The position numbers and the translations under genes are program-made. From the NCBI GenBank assembly GCA_013153515.1, contig JAADEI010000031.1, positions 1 to 34,061 on the forward strand: 34,061 nt of DNA, read 5' to 3'. Within the stretch, counting starts at the first letter, position 1. Each line of letters starts with the position of its first letter. Positions 1-8,008 of this stretch are shown piece after piece. The notes beneath the pieces were generated by a model. The model searched no databases, was not told the DNA's origin, and was given only the letters and a program-made list of their open reading frames with translations. The stretch is from Chlorobiota bacterium (lineage in GTDB: Bacteria > Bacteroidota > Bacteroidia > JAADEI01).

Positions 1-891
1 ATGCATGATGGATTTATTTTTAGGACAGGTGGCGGCCGAGGTGTAGTAGCTATAGACAGTTTAGGACGAATGGGAATTCGCACATTGCCGAGTGCGGACG
101 CATGGCAACATATTAACCATCAACCTTCTTTGTATGTGAACGATCGCATTGTTGCAAGGGGAGTTCCAGGTTATCCTGTTGACGGTTCTGAACTTCCCTA
201 TTTGCCATATCACTTTCCATGCAATATATTTCTTCACGACACGACGGTTGACATTGGAGATACGCTCAGGTTCTGGCTTGCAAGGTGCAAGAGTGTTGTC
301 TTATTTTTAGATAGCGGAAAAACATATATATGGAATGTACCAGTTACGGTAAGAGCGTTTCAAAGTTTGAGAATAACTACCAATGGCCCTCCGCAAGCGG
401 GATGTTGGTCAGGTAATACCTCACCTTGCGGAGCAACCATATTGATGACAAAAGTTGATACATATACGTATAATGGAACCGCCTATCGTGAGCCACTGAA
501 AGCTATACAGGGACCATTTTCTCTCCTTGAGTTGCTGCGTGTAACTGTTATTGACAGCAGTCAGGTTAATTTGCCATTGACTCCCCGTTCTTATAGAGCA
601 GGATTGTTCGTCGTTACTGATTTAGCCCGATTTTATGCAACTTATGTAAATTTGTATTCCAGCGAAAATATTGTTGTGTTCCCTGCGAGTCAATGGGGTT
701 TGGCGAATTTTACCATGGTTGATTTCGTCAATATCAATCCATCATTGAGGACTATATATCCCGCAGTTGACTTTCACGGTTGGAATGTTAGGGGAGGAGG
801 AGGAGTGGTTAAGAGAAGCTTACCAAATATCACTTTTGCATCTCCTGGAATATCATGGTCAACTTCGCCAGATATTATATACAGTGATTGA
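1..891 (+). CDS. C-terminal part of a secreted/surface hypothetical protein with a fibre-head-like motif (5' end probably outside window)
   Basis: Open frame from base 1 to TGA at 889-891. 'VVAIDSLGRMGIRTLPSADAWQHINHQPSLYVNDRIVARG' resembles 'GRVGIGTxxPxxxLxVNGxI' fibre motifs. No signal peptide is visible, so the ATG at base 1 is probably internal. Confidence 0.55.
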   Translation: MHDGFIFRTGGGRGVVAIDSLGRMGIRTLPSADAWQHINHQPSLYVNDRIVARGVPGYPVDGSELPYLPYHFPCNIFLHDTTVDIGDTLRFWLARCKSVVLFLDSGKTYIWNVPVTVRAFQSLRITTNGPPQAGCWSGNTSPCGATILMTKVDTYTYNGTAYREPLKAIQGPFSLLELLRVTVIDSSQVNLPLTPRSYRAGLFVVTDLARFYATYVNLYSSENIVVFPASQWGLANFTMVDFVNINPSLRTIYPAVDFHGWNVRGGGGVVKRSLPNITFASPGISWSTSPDIIYSD

Positions 892-970
892 GGAGTTAAT
901 AGAATCGTTGAGAAAACAAAACAATGTAAACTTCCGCTTCAAGATTTGTACGATTCTTGCAAACTTCAAT

Positions 971-1861
971 TTAGAAATATGCAAAATAAAACTCAACTCT
1001 TTGCTCAGGCAATGTCAACATCAATGCAGGACCAGGCACTTTTATTATGTTCAGAACCGAAGCGAGAGTTTTCCAGTATTTCCAGTTCACGTTTAATCTT
1101 TTCCAGTTTATAGTGAAAGAGAGGAGGAATTGCCTTTGTCTTGGTATGTTGGCACATATTTGTGTTCCGTTTTCTGTCCAGCAGTTGGATGTTCCTCCCA
1201 GCATTCCTTCTGCGGAGTAGCCTATGGCTGGCAGGATGACCCAGTTTTTGTGTCCTATGGCGAGCCAATAGGTTTGACCGTTGTAGTCTTTAAGAAGCGA
1301 AATAGGGAATGTTCCGAACAGTTGGCGAGCCCTTTCGGAATATTCATCAGGATATTTAACTGGATGGAAGGAGAATGAAGGGAAAATGGTTATTGATGGG
1401 TTTGTTTCTTGCCAAAGCGCAAGGGAGATTCCAGCGAAGTTAGCGATGGCGTCATATACAGATGCTCCCCACTTAGCGGAAAAGCCGTCCAGAATCTCAA
1501 TTCCAGTCATTGCCACGGCGGACCAAAGGGCTCCCATCAGTGCAGGATTCCTGTGGTTGGTCTGTTTCCAGACGTATGTTTGCAATCTTGTGAGCCAGTA
1601 TCCAGAGTAGAAATGTCCTGCTTTGTCCATTTGTAGCCATTCAGGCAGGTCGTTGAAAAAATGAAATTTTGTTTGCGGGTAGTTTTTATACCAAAGAAAA
1701 TAGAGTCCAGTGAAGGCGGTTAAGTGCCCGCCAGCCTCCATCAATAGCAAAGTAGTGTAGGACAGTTTGGACCTGCCAAGGGAATCAGTCGGTGTCTTTC
1801 CAGATGTTACAAAGGGCAAACAGACAAACGCAATTAAAAACTGCCTAAGTAATCCCTGCAA
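971..1861 (-). CDS. DUF2279-like predicted periplasmic/membrane protein
   Basis: 296-aa ORF with an N-terminal hydrophobic signal (MQGLLRQFLIAFVCLPFVTSG) and the characteristic run 'DKAGHFYSGYWLTRLQTYVWKQ...GALWSAVAMTGIEILDGFSAKWGASVYDAIANFAGISL'. Confidence 0.75.
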   Translation of the reverse strand: MQGLLRQFLIAFVCLPFVTSGKTPTDSLGRSKLSYTTLLLMEAGGHLTAFTGLYFLWYKNYPQTKFHFFNDLPEWLQMDKAGHFYSGYWLTRLQTYVWKQTNHRNPALMGALWSAVAMTGIEILDGFSAKWGASVYDAIANFAGISLALWQETNPSITIFPSFSFHPVKYPDEYSERARQLFGTFPISLLKDYNGQTYWLAIGHKNWVILPAIGYSAEGMLGGTSNCWTENGTQICANIPRQRQFLLSFTINWKRLNVNWKYWKTLASVLNIIKVPGPALMLTLPEQRVEFYFAYF

Positions 1862-3224
1862 TTTTTTTGAATTCAGCGATTAACTGTTTTGCTTCCTGTT
1901 CAGTGGGTGCCTCTGCATAGAGCCTCAGAACTGGCTCAGTCCCTGATGGTCTTACCAGTAGCCATCTCTTATCTCCTAAAATGAACTTGAATCCGTCAAT
2001 GGTTATGATGTTTGTCACTGTCCATTTCCCGAGTTTTTCAATTCCTGCCTTCGCTTTCTGAATAGCCTGTTCTTTTTGTTCTGGTGACAGGTGCAGGTCC
2101 TCCCTAACATATTCAAATTCGCCTACTATTTCATAAACTTCATTAACTAATCCATCAAGTGATTTCCCTGATGTGGCAATGAATTCAGCGATTGTCAAGC
2201 CCACAAAGATTCCATCTCTTTCTGGGATGTGCCCTTTTATTCCAATACCCCCTGATTCCTCCCCGCCAAGCAAAACGTCTTCCTCAACCATCTTGGGTGC
2301 TATGTGCTTGAAGCCAACTGGAACATATTCTATGTCCAACTCATAGTGCTTAGCCAATTTCCTCAAGCGTTCCGTTGCCGACACAGCAACAACAATCTTG
2401 CCTTTTTCCTTTTTGTAGCCAGCAAGATAGTGAACGAGTAGAAGAAGCAGGTGTTGGGCACTAAGGAACTTGCCCCCTTTCCTTATCAACGCTATTCTGT
2501 CTGCATCTCCGTCAGTGGCAAGGCATAGTTCATAATCGGAATTGGTTTTCATAAACTCAATTGCTTCTTTAAGATTTTTCTCAATGGGTTCGGGCGGGAT
2601 GCCTTTGAATGATGGATTCACTTCGCCGTGCAAGACGTGTGCATTTGGAAGCAACCTTTTCATAATGCGTTGTCCTGAGCCATACATGGCGTCATAGGCA
2701 ATCTTCAGTTTCCTTATAGCATCCAAGTCAAATTTCTTTGTTATGTAGTCATAATACTCATCTTCCAGTTGAGCAGTTGTTGGCTTTGCCTTGGAAGGAT
2801 ATGCATATTCAGGTGGGCAGAATGGAACCAGTTCTTCAATTTGCTTGAGTTGGTCTGTTGGCAGTGGACCGCCAAAGTCCGCTTTTAGTTTATATCCATG
2901 ATAGATAGGTGGGTTGTGGCTTGCAGTAAACATTATGCCCAATCCTGCATTGTGAGTTTTGGTGGCGAGTGATAGCATGGGTGTGGTAACAAAGTCTGTG
3001 TCTGGAACAATAACCTCAATGCCGTTCCTGGTAAGGATTTCCACAGCCACGTCCATAAAGACCTCTCCTGCAAATCGGGTGTCCCTGCCAATAACCACTT
3101 TTTGTGGCTTGTCCTGTTTCTTTAGCCACTGAGCAGTTCCCTCAACGATTCGGGACACGTTGTCCGTGGTGAATTGATAGCCTATTATAGCCCGCCAACC
3201 GTCAGTGCCAAACTTTATCTCCAT
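1845..3224 (-). CDS. Phosphoglucomutase/phosphomannomutase family protein (alpha-D-phosphohexomutase)
   Basis: 'MEIKFGTDGWRAIIG' N-terminus, phosphoserine loop 'TASHNPPIYHGYKLK', metal loop 'DGDADR', sugar loop 'GGEESGGIG', C-terminal 'RPSGTEPVLRLYAEA'. Start placed at the internal Met (3224) rather than the ORF start 3251. Confidence 0.93.
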   Translation of the reverse strand: MEIKFGTDGWRAIIGYQFTTDNVSRIVEGTAQWLKKQDKPQKVVIGRDTRFAGEVFMDVAVEILTRNGIEVIVPDTDFVTTPMLSLATKTHNAGLGIMFTASHNPPIYHGYKLKADFGGPLPTDQLKQIEELVPFCPPEYAYPSKAKPTTAQLEDEYYDYITKKFDLDAIRKLKIAYDAMYGSGQRIMKRLLPNAHVLHGEVNPSFKGIPPEPIEKNLKEAIEFMKTNSDYELCLATDGDADRIALIRKGGKFLSAQHLLLLLVHYLAGYKKEKGKIVVAVSATERLRKLAKHYELDIEYVPVGFKHIAPKMVEEDVLLGGEESGGIGIKGHIPERDGIFVGLTIAEFIATSGKSLDGLVNEVYEIVGEFEYVREDLHLSPEQKEQAIQKAKAGIEKLGKWTVTNIITIDGFKFILGDKRWLLVRPSGTEPVLRLYAEAPTEQEAKQLIAEFKKIAGIT

Positions 3225-3312
3225 ATAAAACTTTTTTGCTAATCTACGCAAAATTTGGCATGTAGAAGAAAATATCTTATCTTCAAATAAAATTTAGGTT
3301 AATTAAGTATCT

Positions 3313-3792
3313 ATGCGAAAGGCTTTAACTATTCTGACAATAGGTGTTTTAGTGGGCTTGAGTGCTTTCTGTCGCAAGGAAGACAAAGAAGGTCAGGATT
3401 CGGACGGTCAGCAACCCACAGTGGTCAGTTCAGCATCTGCTACCAGCCACTACAGTGGCAAGAACTGTATGAGTTGCCATAACGGAACGGATGCCTTCGC
3501 CTTCTCCATTGCAGGAACCCTCTATGACAGCACTAAAACCAATGTGTATGTAGGCGGAACAGTTGAGATTTACACTGGTTCCAACGGACAAGGAACATTG
3601 ATTGTTTCTTTGGTTTCGGACAAAAACGGCAATTTCTATACCACAGAACAAGTGAATCTTTCCAGTGGTGTGTATCCGTCTGTTAAGAACATGCATGGGA
3701 TGATGATGCACATGCCCCAGCCAACCACTTCAGGTGCTTGCAACTCATGCCATACGCAAGGTGGGACAGCCCCTCCCATCTGGGTGCCTTAA
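3313..3792 (+). CDS. Putative lipoprotein with two CxxCH (c-type haem-like) motifs
   Basis: Lipobox-like 'VLVGLSAFC'; 'CMSCH' and 'CNSCH' motifs; Met/His-rich 'MHGMMMHMPQ' before the second motif. Confidence 0.7.
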   Translation: MRKALTILTIGVLVGLSAFCRKEDKEGQDSDGQQPTVVSSASATSHYSGKNCMSCHNGTDAFAFSIAGTLYDSTKTNVYVGGTVEIYTGSNGQGTLIVSLVSDKNGNFYTTEQVNLSSGVYPSVKNMHGMMMHMPQPTTSGACNSCHTQGGTAPPIWVP

Positions 3793-4514
3793 TACTCAAA
3801 TGTTTTCTTTTTGCCTCCGACGGGCAGGAACCACGCTAAGCGAACAGTAGTGATGAAATCCCAACCAGTGGGTTGATAGGGCGTCGGCGTCAAGACAATA
3901 TCATACATAGACGTGGAATAAATGGCTTTGAACTCAACATTGAGTGCAAAGGTTAGCATTCTTTCAGGGTCGTCGTGCCACAGCCCAACGTTTAAGCCTC
4001 CATAAGGACCTTGGACCCTGCCCCGCAACGCTTTCCTTATTCGTTCATCGGTCAGCCACGACACAGTGCCTTCCCTAACGTGAATCCGCAACCAATGGGT
4101 GAAATATCCCCCTGATATGCCAGTGGTAAGAAGCATATTGCTTTCTGGTTGTATGGGAAACCTCAAAGTGAGAGACGTTCCAATGCTCCAGCCACGCCTT
4201 TCAATCTGCACGACAGCGGGAATGCCCTCATCATCATAGATGAACCCGTCAATGGAAACATAGTCTTCAAGTGGATTGTATGGCAATTTTTGACTGAAGA
4301 AGTATTCCCACTTGACTAAAGCGAAAGCCTTGTTGGTCATTAAGCCTATTGCCACTGATGGCGTGCCAAATAGCCCAGAAATCTGTTTTATGTTCCCTGC
4401 GGGAATACCTATGCCGTAACCAACTTGTAAAAAGCCATATTTGATAAATAATGAATCTTTGGCAAATAGTCCGAAACTACTCAGAATCGCTAAAATGAGT
4501 GCGTTTAATCTCAT
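3789..4514 (-). CDS. Outer-membrane beta-barrel-like hypothetical protein
   Basis: Signal peptide MRLNALILAILSSFGLFA after the internal start at 4514; alternating amphipathic/aromatic strands, Gly-rich; ends 'TTVRLAWFLPVGGKKKTFEY'. Confidence 0.6.
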   Translation of the reverse strand: MRLNALILAILSSFGLFAKDSLFIKYGFLQVGYGIGIPAGNIKQISGLFGTPSVAIGLMTNKAFALVKWEYFFSQKLPYNPLEDYVSIDGFIYDDEGIPAVVQIERRGWSIGTSLTLRFPIQPESNMLLTTGISGGYFTHWLRIHVREGTVSWLTDERIRKALRGRVQGPYGGLNVGLWHDDPERMLTFALNVEFKAIYSTSMYDIVLTPTPYQPTGWDFITTVRLAWFLPVGGKKKTFEY

Positions 4515-5496
4515 CAATAGGTATTTCTTGCCACACAACAATCGCATTGGGATATTTTTTAGACAGTTCAATTCTTGCCCTTCGGGCATCCATCAGCCTC
4601 AGGTAGTTGCCCACTTGCAGTTTGAACAATGGCGGGTCATAGACCACATAAGCGGGAATATCATTGTACTCTTTCAAAAACTTGGCTTTTAATTCAAAAA
4701 TTTCCTGTCTTTTAGGCGACATAGCCAATTGAACCCTGTAGCCCTGAATGGTCTTCCGTTCACTATTCTTTTTAATGAGCGATGAGTTAAGGGAATCAAT
4801 GTCTGGACTAATGTTAATGTGTTGCGGTTGTGGGAGGGCTAAGGGCTTCTGGGAAATAACCTTTTCTTTAATAACGACTGTGTCCTTAACCACAAACGCT
4901 CCTGGGTTAATCACTTTAACTTCTTCGGCGACTTGATAGGCTTCTTCGCATGAATAGGGACCTAACCAGATTCTCCATAAGCCCTCCTTTGAAACAATTT
5001 TTTGTGGGTATTTATCATACTTCCACGATTCGGTTATGGCATTTGCCCTGCTCATAAAGGAACCAACTTGAACATAGCATTTTGTTTCCATAGCAACAGG
5101 TTCTGCCTCGGCTTTATTATCCTTCTTAAAAGGAAATAGTAATTTTCTGTCATTGTTAACCACTTTGACTACAAAGGCATCCGGATAGTGCTTTTTTATT
5201 TTAATCAGGGTGTTCGTTGCCGAATCCTTAGTTGAAAAAGGACCGACTCTTAGTTTAATCAGATTGTTTTCTTTGACTTTGATAACAGGCATGTTAAGCC
5301 TCTTTTCCGCCGTCGTCAAGGCTTCCTTAGCAAGGGATTCATGACTGAAGGCTAAGAGTTGGATGTAATACGTGGTGTCAGATTTCAATTGTCCTGATGT
5401 CGTGTCGTCCTGTGCCATAACGCCAAGCCATAAAAACAAAAATCCCAGAAGGACCCCAAAATTCCTCATCATACCCGTCTTCAATGCAAATTTCAT
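4477..5496 (-). CDS. Secreted protein with three SPOR-type repeats
   Basis: Signal peptide MKFALKTGMMRNFGVLLGFLFLWLGVMAQ. Three SPOR-like units: 'YYIQLLAFS...KLRVGPFSTKDSA', 'CYVQVGSFM...RIWLGPYSCEEAYQVA', 'YRVQLAMSP...KLQVGNYLRLMDARR'. Confidence 0.8.
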   Translation of the reverse strand: MKFALKTGMMRNFGVLLGFLFLWLGVMAQDDTTSGQLKSDTTYYIQLLAFSHESLAKEALTTAEKRLNMPVIKVKENNLIKLRVGPFSTKDSATNTLIKIKKHYPDAFVVKVVNNDRKLLFPFKKDNKAEAEPVAMETKCYVQVGSFMSRANAITESWKYDKYPQKIVSKEGLWRIWLGPYSCEEAYQVAEEVKVINPGAFVVKDTVVIKEKVISQKPLALPQPQHINISPDIDSLNSSLIKKNSERKTIQGYRVQLAMSPKRQEIFELKAKFLKEYNDIPAYVVYDPPLFKLQVGNYLRLMDARRARIELSKKYPNAIVVWQEIPIDEIKRTHFSDSE

Positions 5497-5662
5497 ACCT
5501 GCTAAGTTATGATATAATTCAACGAATAACAGGAATGTTTAAGCATTATAAACAAGGCATGGATGTCCTGATTATGTTGCAAATCTTTTCAACTTGGTAG
5601 TAATATGACAAATCTTCAATTTTTTGTCCCAAAGCGTGATTATGTTAGAAAAAAATGGCAAG

Positions 5663-7285
5663 ATGAAAAGGTTAATTCTGGTTGGGCTCTTGACAATTCT
5701 GATTAGTTCTCAGTTGCACGCTCAGTTCTGTTCATATCTGAAGCAGTTCGGCGATGTTGATACGATGGTTAGATTCTCCGACGCAATAGTTCGTAATGAC
5801 ACACTTTTTATAGTGGGATATAAGGAGTTTAATGAGGGGTCGGCGTGGTCAGGATTCATTTTAGCTATGGATAATAATTCAGGTAATGTTTATTGGAAGC
5901 GAGAATATATGTTTGGTTCATCAGACACATCGCAAGTTCTGGCAACAGCCACTTTCCTTGGGAAAAATATCCTCTCAGGCGGATTAGCCAATGTGTCTTC
6001 CGGGGGCGGAATGGTTCTGCAACTCAATTCTCCTGATGGAACCCTTCTCTGGCGAAAAATATATCTCCTCTCAGGATACCCTTCAATAAACGGGGCAATT
6101 CCCGCTAATATGGAAGTTGTGGGAAATAAAGTATACATTGCCACATACTCAGGGGCTATAATTATAGATAGCAGTGGAACCGTTCAACAGGTTTTTATTA
6201 GTGAGCCTTATTTCATGACGGATGTTCAAGCCATAGGACCCAATAGGCTACTATGGTCAGGTGTGTATATGAATCAGGACACTAACGACATTTTTTACCT
6301 TGTTACCGACACGTTGTTAAATGTCTTGGTTGGCTATAAGTTAGGGACATGGCGTTTTGACGGCGGTTCCATTATTGTTTTTTATGACATTACATATCGC
6401 AATTTGTACGTAGTCAATGCCTTACTATATAAGCCTGACTCGTTAATCATAGTTGCACCAACCATCGGCATCTCGCCAGATCCGTATGTTGTTGTGAATA
6501 GCACAATGATGATCAAAGTGGGGTTGGGCAGCGGCAATATCCAGAAGGCTTATGCATTCTGGGGAAATACCTATGTTCCATCTGATATGGTAGTAAACAG
6601 ATCCCTCTTGCATCAAGATAACCTTTACATTTATGGAACGAGGAATTCAAGCGGTTCGGGCATAACAGATGCATTCCTCTTGAAAGTGAATCCGTCTGAT
6701 CTGTCAATAGTAAATTCATATCGTGCGGGATATAAAAATTATTCCACTTCCCTTCCCGTGCTCACGGCAACACCTGATGGAACCATATCTTTCGGATTTT
6801 GGACTGATGTTTGGGATGTTACGGGAAGCGTTATTAATCAATTCGGGTCTTGTCAAACTTGTTTCTCCGATTTCTCTACTGAAATAGCAGTTGTTCCTAT
6901 AAGGGATTCCCTTTCCGTGCGTCCCATCACTTCATCAGTGTTTGACTCAGTGTCCGTTTCGCCCATAGTGTATTCCTTCTCTCAGGATAAGTCCCTACCG
7001 GACTATTTAGTAGATGGGTGTCCTCTGGTTAGCTCAATAGAAATGGCAGAATCTTCCGAGGGAGAATCGGGCAAGATAGTTGCCATAGATGGACGCATTA
7101 AGTTAATTGGTTTCAAGGAAGCAGTCAAGCAAATTGAAGTTTATGATGCACTGGGTCGCAAAGTAGCATTCTTCAGTGGAAACATTACAGAACTTGAGTT
7201 GCCAAGCGAACTGCCCCCAACCCTGTTAGTGGTTAAAGTAACGACGGAAAATAGAGTAGTGACGGAGAAGGTGTGGGTGCAGTAA
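5663..7285 (+). CDS. Secreted propeller-repeat protein with T9SS type A-like C-terminal sorting domain
   Basis: Signal peptide MKRLILVGLLTILISSQLHAQ (alternative ATG at 5642; the supplied ORF starts at a TTG). About seven degenerate propeller-like repeats, Cys-cap segment, then 'IEVYDALGRKVAFFSGNITELELPSELPPTLLVVKVTTENRVVTEKVWVQ'. Confidence 0.75.
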   Translation: MKRLILVGLLTILISSQLHAQFCSYLKQFGDVDTMVRFSDAIVRNDTLFIVGYKEFNEGSAWSGFILAMDNNSGNVYWKREYMFGSSDTSQVLATATFLGKNILSGGLANVSSGGGMVLQLNSPDGTLLWRKIYLLSGYPSINGAIPANMEVVGNKVYIATYSGAIIIDSSGTVQQVFISEPYFMTDVQAIGPNRLLWSGVYMNQDTNDIFYLVTDTLLNVLVGYKLGTWRFDGGSIIVFYDITYRNLYVVNALLYKPDSLIIVAPTIGISPDPYVVVNSTMMIKVGLGSGNIQKAYAFWGNTYVPSDMVVNRSLLHQDNLYIYGTRNSSGSGITDAFLLKVNPSDLSIVNSYRAGYKNYSTSLPVLTATPDGTISFGFWTDVWDVTGSVINQFGSCQTCFSDFSTEIAVVPIRDSLSVRPITSSVFDSVSVSPIVYSFSQDKSLPDYLVDGCPLVSSIEMAESSEGESGKIVAIDGRIKLIGFKEAVKQIEVYDALGRKVAFFSGNITELELPSELPPTLLVVKVTTENRVVTEKVWVQ

Positions 7286-7510
7286 GACGTAATTAATTGC
7301 AACAGCAGGTGCAGTCAAGAACAGAAGAAGCCTGAAGGTGGCATCTTTGCCCGCTTGCAAAAATTAAAGACGCTGAATGGTTTTTCATGAATTTGCTTTG
7401 TTCCTTAGAGATTTTTACCTGTATCAAAGTTACAGTAATATGTTGGATTTTTGGAACTTAGCATATGTGGTGTGATAACAAAGTCTGTTTATGCGTTGAG
7501 AATATATAGT

Positions 7511-8008
7511 ATGACGAGCGCTGTGAAGAGGCTTGGAAAAGTAGTTAAGATAGCAGTTGACATTACCTTTGCGTTTTTAGTTATTGATTTGGTTGCCAAA
7601 GGTGGTTGGTTGGGAATTGCTTATGTGTTAGAAATGAGGGAGAGTAGTGTGTCAAAGATTGATTTTAATGAGGCTATAAGCACATTCTTCGTTTTCAGGC
7701 TTTATCATTGGATTCTTGTGGGAATTATTGCTGTGTTTTACGGTTTGAGAAAGGTGCTAAGACGAAAGATTGCTCTTGTTTTGATTATGAAGTATTTGGC
7801 AATGATTGTTTTTATTTATTTGGTTATTGCAGGTATTACAGTAAATGAGATTAATAAGGGAATCATTGAGAACCACCCATATCAATACACTGTCGGTGCT
7901 TTCGTGTATTTGCTAAGCGTATTAATTAGTGTGATTATTTTATGTGGATGGGATTGCTTTTGGCAAGGGTGTAAATGTAGTGAAAGGACAGTATCTAAAT
8001 CTACCTAA
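7511..8008 (+). CDS. Hypothetical multi-pass membrane protein
   Basis: ORF with about four hydrophobic helices (e.g. 'ITFAFLVIDLVAKGGWLGIAYVL', 'YLAMIVFIYLVIAGITV', 'YTVGAFVYLLSVLISVIILCGW'); start chosen at internal Met. Confidence 0.5.
   Translation: MTSAVKRLGKVVKIAVDITFAFLVIDLVAKGGWLGIAYVLEMRESSVSKIDFNEAISTFFVFRLYHWILVGIIAVFYGLRKVLRRKIALVLIMKYLAMIVFIYLVIAGITVNEINKGIIENHPYQYTVGAFVYLLSVLISVIILCGWDCFWQGCKCSERTVSKST

Noticed and set aside
767-1096. 109-aa ORF spanning the end of the first CDS
   Set aside because: Out of frame with the supported CDS, overlaps the DUF2279 gene antisense, no signature.
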